In this document: piece after piece, positions 8,727-15,848 of the stretch
Position numbering within the stretch: position 1 is the stretch's first letter
Layout of the letters: each line of letters starts with the position of its first letter
NCBI GenBank assembly: GCA_017860335.1
Contig: JAFNAU010000018.1
Span: 1-16,421 of the forward strand
Direction of reading: 5' to 3'
DNA length: 16,421 bases
From: Bacteroidota bacterium
Lineage (GTDB): Bacteria; Bacteroidota; Bacteroidia; Bacteroidales; Paludibacteraceae
The notes under the pieces: generated by a model
Seen by the model: only the letters and a program-made list of their open reading frames with translations
The model's database searches: none
What the model was told of the DNA's origin: nothing
Translations under genes and position numbers: made by a program

Positions 8727-11054
8727 ATGCGCAAATCTTTTTTTATCATCACTTTTTTATTGTACCTTACATTTATTTGTCAAGCCATTGACACAACACC
8801 GGCTAAGGCTGATTATAATGTAATACCCTTGCCAAACGAAATCTCAGTACAGCTTGGAGCTTCGTTTTTGTTAACTTCGGATACACGGATTGTATGTACT
8901 CCGCAAAATTCGATGATGACAAAGAACGCAAAACTTCTTTCCAACTACATTAAAGAAATAACAGGTCAAAACATAATTATAAAAGCAGCAAAAGGAGGCA
9001 AGAAGAGTATTATTCTTAAAACCGGGCTCAAATCTGCTAATCCGGAAGCATACCGGTTAATGGTCACTGCAAAAAGCATAACAATCACAGGGGCTTCAGA
9101 AGCAGGTGTTTTCTATGGCATTCAGACATTGCGCAAATCTTTGCCGGTTACACATTCGTCTGTTGTTGAGTTTCCGTCGGTAGCTATTAATGATGCGCCA
9201 CGTTTTAAGTACAGGGGAATGCACTTGGATGTATCGCGACATTTTTTCGCTGTAGAAGATGTAAAAAAATACATCGATATGCTTGCTTTGCACAATGTGA
9301 ATACTTTTCACTGGCATCTTACTGATGATCAGGGATGGCGTATTGAAATTAAAAAATATCCGGGATTAACCGAAATTGGTTCAAAACGAAAAGAAACTGT
9401 AATTGGCAGAAACACGGGGAAGTACGATGGAATTTCTTATGGAGGATTTTACACACAAGAGCAGGCAAAAGAAATTGTGGCTTATGCAAAAGATCGTTTC
9501 ATTACGGTGATACCCGAAATTGATATGCCCGGCCACATGCTTGGAGCTTTAGCCGCTTATCCGGAGTTGGGTTGCACTGGCGGTCCTTATGAAGTTTGGA
9601 AGCAGTGGGGAGTTTCCGATAATGTGTTATGTGCCGGAAATGATCAGACTTTAAAATTCATAGAAGATGTAATGAATGAAATAATTGAAATTTTTCCATC
9701 AAAATATATCCATATAGGAGGCGACGAATGTCCGAAAACACAATGGAAAACCTGTGCCAAATGTCAGCAAAAAATCAAAGATCTCGGGCTGCAAGCCGAT
9801 GGCAAACATACGCTCGAAGAACAGCTTCAGAGCTATTTCATCAGTTCTGCCGAAAAAATGTTGAATAAAAAAGGTCGCTCAATTATTGGATGGGACGAAA
9901 TTTTGGAAGGTGGAATCGCACCTAATGCTACTATTATGTCTTGGCGAGGTACAAAAGGTGGTATCGAAGCAGCTAAGCAAGGTCACGATGCCATTATGAC
10001 TCCGCAATCTTTTGCATATTTCGACTATTATCAAACAAATGAGACTGAATTGGAACCTTTGGCAATTGGAGGTTTTTTGCCGGTAGAAAATGTATATAAA
10101 TTTGAACCTCAGCCCGATAATTTAACCGACAAAGAAAAAGCGCACATTATAGGTGTGCAAGCAAATGTCTGGACGGAATACATGCCTGATTTTAAGCAAG
10201 TTCAATACATGACGTTGCCACGTATTGCTGCTTTGTCGGAAGTCCAATGGACACAACCGGCAAAGAAAAGCTATGCAAACTTTCTCAACCGGTTACCCCG
10301 ATTAATTGATAATTATAAGTTGCTCCAATATAATTACGCAAAACATGTGTATAATATCACATCAGACTTCACAGTTAATCCCTTAAAAGGTTCGCTTGAT
10401 GTAAGTTTATCAACCATCGACAATGCACGTATTTTTTACACCCTTGATGGTAGCATACCCACTGAAAATTCGGCAGTTTATTCTGATACGCTGAGAATAA
10501 AAGAAAGTTCAAACCTAAGGGCAATTATTTTTCGGGGTCAGGATAAAAGTCCTTTGCTCTCGGAGGATATTAATTTGAGCAAATCGAGCCTTAAGAAAAT
10601 CACATCTCTTCAACCTGTAAATAAAGAATATGAATTTAAGGGAATTTATACTTTAGTGGATGGGCTGAAAGGAAATTCAAATTACAAATCCGGTCGTTGG
10701 ATTGCCTTTTACAAAAACGATATGGAGGTTGTAATTGATTTAGGGCAATCTATAAACTTCCAAAAGCTTGAAGTTACAACTTGTATTTCAAAATACCAAT
10801 GGATTTTTGACGCACGGAGCATTGCAATTGAGGTATCTTCAGATAATCTGAATTTCACACGCATTGCCTCCAAAGATTTACCTTCATTGGAAAAAAACTC
10901 TCCGAATGGGGTTAAAAAACACGTACTGGAGTTTCCGGAAACAAACGCCCGTTATGTGAAAGTTATTGCTACTACCGAAAAAACAATTCCCGAATGGCAT
11001 GCTGCCAAAGGAAATTCAGCTTATCTTTTTGTCGACGAAATATCAATCTATTAA
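8727..11054 (+). CDS. GH20 beta-N-acetylhexosaminidase with C-terminal chitobiase-like and discoidin-like domains
   Basis: It removes terminal beta-linked GlcNAc or GalNAc by substrate-assisted catalysis. A signal peptide of about 20 residues lacks a convincing lipobox, so a periplasmic or secreted protein is expected. Domains in order: GH20 N-terminal alpha/beta domain at about 30-155 (NVIPLPNEISVQ, GVFYGIQTLRKSL), then the catalytic barrel from about 158 to 510 with FKYRGMHLDVSRHF, FHWHLTDDQGWRIEIKKYP and VIPEIDMPGH. The HIGGDECPKTQW motif supplies the catalytic pair: Asp333 positions the acetamido group and Glu334 is the acid/base. WDEILEGG and VQANVWTEYM follow. A CHB_HEX_C-like beta domain (IFYTLDGSIPTENSAVYSD) lies at about 570-620. 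An F5/8-type-C-like, possibly carbohydrate-binding domain fills about 640-775. The 775-residue architecture is common among Bacteroidota GH20 enzymes. It sits between the sulfatase and fucosidase genes and probably acts after desulfation. The family is certain; the linkage preference is not known. Confidence 0.96.
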   Translation: MRKSFFIITFLLYLTFICQAIDTTPAKADYNVIPLPNEISVQLGASFLLTSDTRIVCTPQNSMMTKNAKLLSNYIKEITGQNIIIKAAKGGKKSIILKTGLKSANPEAYRLMVTAKSITITGASEAGVFYGIQTLRKSLPVTHSSVVEFPSVAINDAPRFKYRGMHLDVSRHFFAVEDVKKYIDMLALHNVNTFHWHLTDDQGWRIEIKKYPGLTEIGSKRKETVIGRNTGKYDGISYGGFYTQEQAKEIVAYAKDRFITVIPEIDMPGHMLGALAAYPELGCTGGPYEVWKQWGVSDNVLCAGNDQTLKFIEDVMNEIIEIFPSKYIHIGGDECPKTQWKTCAKCQQKIKDLGLQADGKHTLEEQLQSYFISSAEKMLNKKGRSIIGWDEILEGGIAPNATIMSWRGTKGGIEAAKQGHDAIMTPQSFAYFDYYQTNETELEPLAIGGFLPVENVYKFEPQPDNLTDKEKAHIIGVQANVWTEYMPDFKQVQYMTLPRIAALSEVQWTQPAKKSYANFLNRLPRLIDNYKLLQYNYAKHVYNITSDFTVNPLKGSLDVSLSTIDNARIFYTLDGSIPTENSAVYSDTLRIKESSNLRAIIFRGQDKSPLLSEDINLSKSSLKKITSLQPVNKEYEFKGIYTLVDGLKGNSNYKSGRWIAFYKNDMEVVIDLGQSINFQKLEVTTCISKYQWIFDARSIAIEVSSDNLNFTRIASKDLPSLEKNSPNGVKKHVLEFPETNARYVKVIATTEKTIPEWHAAKGNSAYLFVDEISIY

Positions 11055-11058
11055 AAGA

Positions 11059-11090
11059 TTGTTTGCATTTAACGTGTTAAATGCAAACAA
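11059..11090. repeat. 32-nt near-perfect palindrome between GH20 and GH29 genes
   Basis: TTGTTTGCATTTAAC (11059-11073) and GTTAAATGCAAACAA (11076-11090) are exact inverted copies separated by only GT. It starts 4 bp after the GH20 stop codon and ends 20 bp before the GH29 ATG. As RNA it would form a stem of up to 15 bp with an impractically small loop, so a few central pairs would open. No T run follows (GTTACATC), so it is not a classic terminator. It could be an mRNA-processing or 3'-protecting hairpin, a partial attenuator, or a dimeric-regulator operator for GH29. Confidence 0.8.
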
Positions 11091-11110
11091 GTTACATCAT
11101 TTAAAATGAA

Positions 11111-12475
11111 ATGAGAAAATCAACTATTATTTTCTTGATATTTCTGACTTTATCGGTTGGATTGTTAGCCCAGCCGCCAATTAAGCCTCAGTCGCCAATA
11201 AAATCGTACACACCAACTCGGGAGAATATTAGTGCACGAGAGTGGTTCAGAAATGCCAAATTTGGTATGTTTGTACATTGGGGACTGTATAGTTTGCTTG
11301 GCGATGGTGAGTGGGTAATGACAAATAAAAACATCAAAGTAAAAAACTATTCGTTGTTAGCAAAAAGCTTTAACCCAACGGACTTTGATGCCCAGAAATG
11401 GGTGGCTGACGCTAAAGCTGCGGGAATGAATTACATTACATTTGTTACCCGCCACCACGATGGTTTTAGCATGTGGGATACGAAGTATTCTGATTTTAAT
11501 ATTATGAATACTCCATACAAAAAAGATATATTAAAGCAACTTTCCGATGAATGTCACAAGCAAGGGATTAAATTATTTCTATATTATTCGTTGCTCGATT
11601 GGCGAAGAGATGATTACGCGTGGTGGACAGGGCGTACAGGAAGGGGAACAGGCCGTACAGAGAAAGGTGACTGGAATAATTATATCCGGTTTATGAAAAA
11701 TCAACTGACCGAGTTGTTAACAAACTATGGCGAGATTGCAGGTATATGGTTCGATGGATATTGGGATCAAATGCCGGCTGAAAAGAAAAACAGAAAAGAA
11801 ACCGATGTTTATGTGGACTGGCGTATGGGCGAAATTTACGGGCATATTCATCAACTTCGCCCCGCTTGCTTGATTGGAAACAATCATCACATGACACCCA
11901 TGCCTGGTGAAGATTTCCAGATGTTTGAACGTGATGTTCCCGGAGAAAATAAACATGGCTACAGCTTTCAATCCATATCAGAACTTCCATTGGAAACATG
12001 TGCAACTATTAATAAAACATGGGGCTACAGTATTACCGATGAGAGTTATAAAACCAAATCGGATATTGTTAATCTGTTGGTGAAATCGGCCGGAAACGGT
12101 GGAAATCTTTTACTGAATATCGGGCCATTACCCAATGGCGAAATCCAACCTGAGTTTCTTGAAATTTTCAAACAAACCGGTAGTTGGTTAAAACAGTACG
12201 GAGAAAGTATTTACGGAACTAATGGTGGTTATATTCGACCACAAACATGGGGCTGCTTAACTACTAAACCCGGAAAAGTTTATGTGCATATTTTGAAATT
12301 TGAATCTCCGGAAATAGCATTAGAGAATTTTCCACACAAAAAGGTTTTAAAATGTTATCTTTTGAAGGACAAATCGTCTGTAAAGTTTACATTTAAAAAG
12401 AATAATCTCACTTTACAATCAATCCAGCCTACTCCTGATGAGCCAGATCAGGTGATCGTATTGGAAGTAAAATAA
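11111..12475 (+). CDS. GH29 alpha-L-fucosidase
   Basis: It cleaves terminal alpha-linked L-fucose with retention of configuration. Residues 1-20 are a signal peptide (LLA|QPPIK), so a periplasmic enzyme is likely. GH29 signatures visible: SAREWFRNAKFGMFVHWGLYS (41-61), FVTRHHDGFSMWDTKYSDFN (111-130), LFLYYSLLDWRRDDY (155-169), NQLTELLTNYGEIAGIWFDG (197-216) with nucleophile Asp215, and GNGGNLLLNIGPLPNGEI near 330-347. The length of 454 residues suits the short single-domain enzymes close to the broad-specificity GH29-A group; I do not assign the acid/base residue. The start at 11111 is chosen because the ATG at 11105 meets a stop after one codon. The GH20 gene ends 56 bp upstream, across the palindrome, so it is probably co-transcribed. 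The 3' end reads normally (VIVLEVK), although decayed transposon sequence begins only about 26 bp later. The FucP-like gene nearby fits uptake of the released fucose. Confidence 0.95.
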   Translation: MRKSTIIFLIFLTLSVGLLAQPPIKPQSPIKSYTPTRENISAREWFRNAKFGMFVHWGLYSLLGDGEWVMTNKNIKVKNYSLLAKSFNPTDFDAQKWVADAKAAGMNYITFVTRHHDGFSMWDTKYSDFNIMNTPYKKDILKQLSDECHKQGIKLFLYYSLLDWRRDDYAWWTGRTGRGTGRTEKGDWNNYIRFMKNQLTELLTNYGEIAGIWFDGYWDQMPAEKKNRKETDVYVDWRMGEIYGHIHQLRPACLIGNNHHMTPMPGEDFQMFERDVPGENKHGYSFQSISELPLETCATINKTWGYSITDESYKTKSDIVNLLVKSAGNGGNLLLNIGPLPNGEIQPEFLEIFKQTGSWLKQYGESIYGTNGGYIRPQTWGCLTTKPGKVYVHILKFESPEIALENFPHKKVLKCYLLKDKSSVKFTFKKNNLTLQSIQPTPDEPDQVIVLEVK

Positions 12476-12500
12476 AAAAAACACTATTGTCCGATAAAAT

Positions 12501-13440
12501 TTAAATGGCTACTGGATATTTTTCCTTCCATTTTTCCGCAAATTAGGTTAATTTCACTTCGGCTTGTTCTATACCAGCACAGGTGTATATTGCTTTCATA
12601 TCATCTACCAACGACCGATAATCTTTTCTTGCGACATATTTCAAGGTGTTTCTGACCTGATGTACAATACAACTTTGAACTATTGTTTGTGGAAATATAG
12701 AACTTATAGCCTCTGAGAATCCCTTTAAATTATCGGTATATGCGACGAGCATATCTTCAACTCCTCTTAGTTGCAAATCCTGCATCACGCTCAACCAAAA
12801 ACTGGCTGATTCACTCTCTGAAACATAGATGCCTAAAAGTTCACGTTGACCCTCCATGTTCACGGCAAAAACGTTATATAAAGCTTTTGTTGTAATGCGG
12901 CTGTTTTCTTTTACTTTGTAATGAATAGCATCGAACCATACTATCGCATAAATCTGATCTAAAGGGCGAGGCTGCCACTCCTCTAATTCAGGAATGATTT
13001 GGTCGGTGATCTCTGTCATTTGAGCCGGAGAAAATGACAAGCAATAAATCTCGGATAAATACTTTTTGATATCGTTGTAACTCATCACTTTTCCGTACAT
13101 AGACAAAATCTTTTCACATAAATCATCTCCTACAACTACTTGTCGTTTGGATACTATCTGAGGTGTAAAACTGCCAGTACGATCACGGGGGGGGTACTAA
13201 ATCAAATTCGCCTGAACTACTTTTTACACGCTTGCTTGAGAGACCATTACGCTTATTATTTGGCTCTTCGTTTAGATGAGCCTGCAACTCTGCCGATAAG
13301 GCTTTTTCTAAAAAATGTTTTAGTAAGGGGGTAAAAACACCTTCTTCACCTAAATAATGTTTCTTCTCATAAAGGCCTTGAATAGCTTCACGCTCAGAAT
13401 CTTCGTAACTAAATACGGGGTTAACTTCTTCTTCTTTCAG
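12501..13440 (-). pseudogene. IS256-family transposase, frameshifted and 3'-truncated
   Basis: The gene reads right to left. Codons from 13440 to 13195 encode an IS256 N-terminal region (GEEGVFTPLLKHFLEKALSA, then NNKRNGLSSKRVKSSSGEFD). The frame is lost at an eight-base run (C8 on this strand, 13187-13194). With seven Cs it would continue as PRDRTGSFTPQIVSKRQVVV into the open stretch ending at 12543. That stretch carries the first two DDE aspartates (VWFDAIHYKV and AYTDNLKGF) and the VQSCIVHQVRNTLKYV motif. It stops at TAA 12543-12545, but the same frame goes on as FAEKWKEKYPVAI to another stop at 12501. This matches the next family block, so the TAA is probably a nonsense mutation. The C-terminal third, including the catalytic Glu and the TTNxIE motif, is absent. 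No ATG fits the 5' end; a CTG at 13438-13440 stands where a start would be expected. Clearly a dead remnant. Confidence 0.9.
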
Positions 13441-13470
13441 TGGACTGCAAAATTAATTGTTTTTATTTTA

Positions 13471-13495
13471 CAGACACAGTTTCGTGAACAGTCTC
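13471..13495 (-). repeat. Probable right-end inverted repeat of the IS256 remnant
   Basis: On the minus strand the segment reads GAGACTGTTCACGAAACTG and then TGTCTG. It lies 31-55 bp outside the transposase 5' end, where the outer end of an IS256-type element is expected, and it resembles ends of that family from memory. The partner copy is missing, so the exact boundary and any target-site duplication cannot be confirmed. Confidence 0.5.
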
Positions 13496-13548
13496 GCACC
13501 ATCCAGTTTTCCTGCTTGCATGATTTTTGATGTTTTGTAAATGAATTG

Positions 13549-14454
13549 TTATAAATTATTGTTATTTTGTAATTTATTCATTCTATAGTCTTTCGGAGGT
13601 ATTCCTGTGACTTTTTTAAAACGAGTTGAGAAGTGTTCCGACGTTGAGAAATTGAGGATATATGAAACTTCTTTAATTGAATATGGAGTTTCTAATAATA
13701 ACTGTTTGGCTTTCTCTATTTTTAAACCAGTAAAGTATTTAGCCGGAGTAACACCAGTGTATTTTTTGAAATTCATTCTGAATGAAGTATAGCTAAGGTT
13801 TAACTTAGCCGCCACATCTTCTATTTTCAAATCAGAACAGATGTTTTCGTTGAAAATTATTTTAGACTGTTCAATTTGTTGCAGATGTTTTTTTTCCAAT
13901 GTTTTATTTTGAGATTTAGAAATGATAAGTCCAAGCATATAAAATAACATTCCGGACAAATAAACCTGTGAAGTTTTTAAACCGTTTTTTACAACATCAA
14001 TTCCGCGGTTAAATAGTTTTACAAGTTCTTCGTTTAGCCCAATGTCAATTATCAATTTATCTGCAGAGAAAAACCGTCTAATCATTTGAGAGTATTCATT
14101 GTCGGCCTCAAACCGAACAAAATACTCTTTCCATTCAATATCTATCAAATGATAGTAGCTATATTTCTGCTGAGGATAAATAAGTAAAATCATTCCTGTT
14201 GATATCTCAATTTCTATCGAGTTTTCCAAACATATAAACCCAACGCCATTAGTTATATATATAAGTTTGAATTCATCAGACACTTTCCCTTTTTTATACT
14301 TATATCTGAAATCTCTTACTTTGTTTGCATTGACACTATTTCCATTGGATAATAATGATTTAAAACCTATTGAATTGAGCGAGAGTCCAAAGTTAATGTC
14401 ATTGTTTTCAATAACAACATTCTTAAATTCTGATTGTAATTCAATATTTTTCAT
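13549..14454 (-). CDS. AraC-family transcriptional regulator
   Basis: This is a one-component regulator. The N-terminal half (about residues 50-145 from the chosen start) is a predicted cupin-like sensor domain, with FKLIYITNGVGFICLENSI, a GMILLIYPQQKYSYYH strand pair and WKEYFVRFEA, a layout common in sugar-responsive AraC proteins. The C-terminal 100 residues form the two-helix-turn-helix DNA-binding domain: DLKIEDVAAKLNLSYTSFRM, then YTGVTPAKYFTGLKIEKAKQ, then SIKEVSYILNFSTSEHFSTR and FKKVTGIPPKDYR. I start at the ATG at 14452-14454 (301 residues); a GTG at 14473-14475 would add seven residues. The FucP-like gene ends 37 bp upstream on the same strand, so the two are probably one operon. 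This suggests that it senses L-fucose or a related sugar and controls transport and perhaps the PUL. No typical PUL hybrid two-component regulator or ECF sigma factor is in the window. Family sure; ligand inferred. Confidence 0.92.
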   Translation of the reverse strand: MKNIELQSEFKNVVIENNDINFGLSLNSIGFKSLLSNGNSVNANKVRDFRYKYKKGKVSDEFKLIYITNGVGFICLENSIEIEISTGMILLIYPQQKYSYYHLIDIEWKEYFVRFEADNEYSQMIRRFFSADKLIIDIGLNEELVKLFNRGIDVVKNGLKTSQVYLSGMLFYMLGLIISKSQNKTLEKKHLQQIEQSKIIFNENICSDLKIEDVAAKLNLSYTSFRMNFKKYTGVTPAKYFTGLKIEKAKQLLLETPYSIKEVSYILNFSTSEHFSTRFKKVTGIPPKDYRMNKLQNNNNL

Positions 14455-14491
14455 GGTTATTTTGTGTAATATCACACAACAACATAATAAA

Positions 14492-15805
14492 TCAATGAGA
14501 TATAATTATTTTTTCGGATGTGTTGTATAGTGGGCCGGATGGTTTTGAACCGAAAAGAGCATAATATCCAACATAAATATAGCTTATCAGTGGAATAATC
14601 ATTGCGTAAGCCATACTGTGCATATGGTCAGAAATAAGTCCCATAATTGGAGTCCAAATAGCTCCTCCAATAATTGCCATAATAATCATTGAACCTCCAA
14701 TTTTAGTGTTTGGACCAAGTCCTTTCACACCCAAGGCAAAAATTGTAGGGAACATGAGCGACATAAAGAAACTCGAAATAACCAATGCCCAAACACCAAA
14801 GAAACCCGGAATAATTATAGCAACGGCGACCATAAGAATGTTTAATCCACTGAATAAGCCCATTAATTTATCTGGCTTAAACATACGCATAAGGGCAGTT
14901 GAAACAAATCGACCAACTCCAAATGCCAACAGAGCATACACGAGGTAGACACCTGCTTCTTTTTCCGGTTTTTGCAAATAGTCTTTTACATATTGAATCA
15001 GAAAACTCCAGGTTCCAACTTGTGCTCCAACATAAAAAAACTCAGCCAGAATTCCTTTAAAAAAATGTGGATATTGTATTAGCTTTTTAAAATGACCATG
15101 TCCATCTTCTGTTTTGTCTTTACTCTTGGGGATATTGTCCGTTTCTGCTGGAAATTTCACTTTCCAAATCAGGAATGCCCAAACCAAAATAATAACTCCA
15201 ATAATCATATAGGGAGGTATAACACGTAATATTTCCTGATGTAAGTAGTCGTTGTATGTGCCCAAAGCTTTCATCGTATCAATCTGTTGGTCAGAATATT
15301 GAATCCCGGAAAAGATAAACTGACTTCCAACAAAAGCCCCTGTCATAGCTCCGAATGGATTAAAAGCCTGCGAGAAATTAAGTCGTTGAGCAGAAGTGGC
15401 GGGATCACCTAAAACAGAGATAAAAGAATTGGCACCCGTTTCAAGAAATGCTAAGCCACATGCAATGATGTAGAGTGCAAAAAGGAAAATTCCAAACTTA
15501 CCAATTATAGCAGCAGGATAAAATAGAAACGCTCCTGCAGCAAAAAGCAATAGTCCGATAATAATACCTGTTTTGTAGTTATATCTATCCATTACCAAAG
15601 CAGCAGGTAATGCCATACAGAAATATCCAAGATAAAAAGCTGACTGTACAAGTCCGGCTTGAAATCGATTTAGTTCGAAGGACTTCATAAACTGGGGTAT
15701 CAATATATCATTCAGATTGTTTGGAATTGCCCAAAGATAAAAAAGTGCGGTGACCAGTATGAATGGTAATAAGTTTTGTTTGCTAACGATTTTGTTTGTT
15801 TCCAT
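14492..15805 (-). CDS. fucP: MFS sugar:proton symporter of the FucP family, probable L-fucose permease
   Basis: This inner-membrane transporter of 437 residues has hydrophobic segments consistent with twelve helices and a hydrophilic loop of about 20 residues near 220-240 (KFPAETDNIPKSKDKTEDGH). The N-terminal half follows the FucP pattern: LNDILIPQFMKSF, FLETGANSFISVLG and RLNFSQAFNPFG. Key residues of E. coli FucP (Asp46, Glu135, Asn162) find counterparts at Asp33, Glu122 and Asn149 with identical spacing of 89 and 27 residues, which supports fucose/proton symport. Related Bacteroidota permeases for GlcNAc or glucose share much of this pattern, so specificity is not proven. The adjacent GH29 fucosidase and the AraC regulator 37 bp downstream strengthen the fucose assignment. 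Upstream, a broken transposase ends only 43 bp before the ATG, and I see no good TAnnTTTG element in that gap, so the promoter is altered or lies within the remnant. Confidence 0.82.
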   Translation of the reverse strand: METNKIVSKQNLLPFILVTALFYLWAIPNNLNDILIPQFMKSFELNRFQAGLVQSAFYLGYFCMALPAALVMDRYNYKTGIIIGLLLFAAGAFLFYPAAIIGKFGIFLFALYIIACGLAFLETGANSFISVLGDPATSAQRLNFSQAFNPFGAMTGAFVGSQFIFSGIQYSDQQIDTMKALGTYNDYLHQEILRVIPPYMIIGVIILVWAFLIWKVKFPAETDNIPKSKDKTEDGHGHFKKLIQYPHFFKGILAEFFYVGAQVGTWSFLIQYVKDYLQKPEKEAGVYLVYALLAFGVGRFVSTALMRMFKPDKLMGLFSGLNILMVAVAIIIPGFFGVWALVISSFFMSLMFPTIFALGVKGLGPNTKIGGSMIIMAIIGGAIWTPIMGLISDHMHSMAYAMIIPLISYIYVGYYALFGSKPSGPLYNTSEKIIISH

Positions 15806-15848
15806 ATAGTAAAATGATAAAAGAAATATGTATAATTAATAAAAATGA

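Larger units (their letters stand above)
12501..13495 (-). mobile_element. Remnant of an IS256-family insertion sequence
   Basis: The remnant spans the broken transposase plus about 55 bp before it, ending in a probable terminal inverted repeat at 13471-13495. The opposite end is lost: no inverted copy of that repeat occurs between the GH29 stop (12475) and the transposase remains. Roughly the last third of the transposase and the left repeat were deleted, so PUL genes that once followed GH29 could have gone in the same event. The outer left boundary is uncertain by about 20 bp. Confidence 0.75.

Noticed and set aside
11627..11660. Imperfect 21-bp tandem repeat in GH29 (ACAGGGCGTACAG and ACAGGCCGTACAG)
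   Set aside because: It encodes TGRTGRG then TGRTEKG. A Gly/Arg/Thr-rich loop at this point is, as I recall, normal in related GH29 enzymes, so it needs no recent duplication.
13187..13194. Programmed ribosomal frameshifting at the C8 run
   Set aside because: IS256-family transposases are made from a single frame, and this copy also has a nonsense codon and lacks its 3' third, so decay or a sequencing error is simpler.
13140..13334. Open frame on the plus strand
   Set aside because: It lies antisense to the IS256 transposase remnant, has no recognisable motif and exists only because that strand happens to be open.
14454..14475. GTG start for the AraC regulator
   Set aside because: The ATG seven codons downstream is a better start and the extra residues add no family homology; the GTG cannot be fully excluded.
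14267..14948. Plus-strand open frames opposite the AraC and FucP genes
   Set aside because: They are antisense to well-supported genes and their translations are low-complexity with no domain features.
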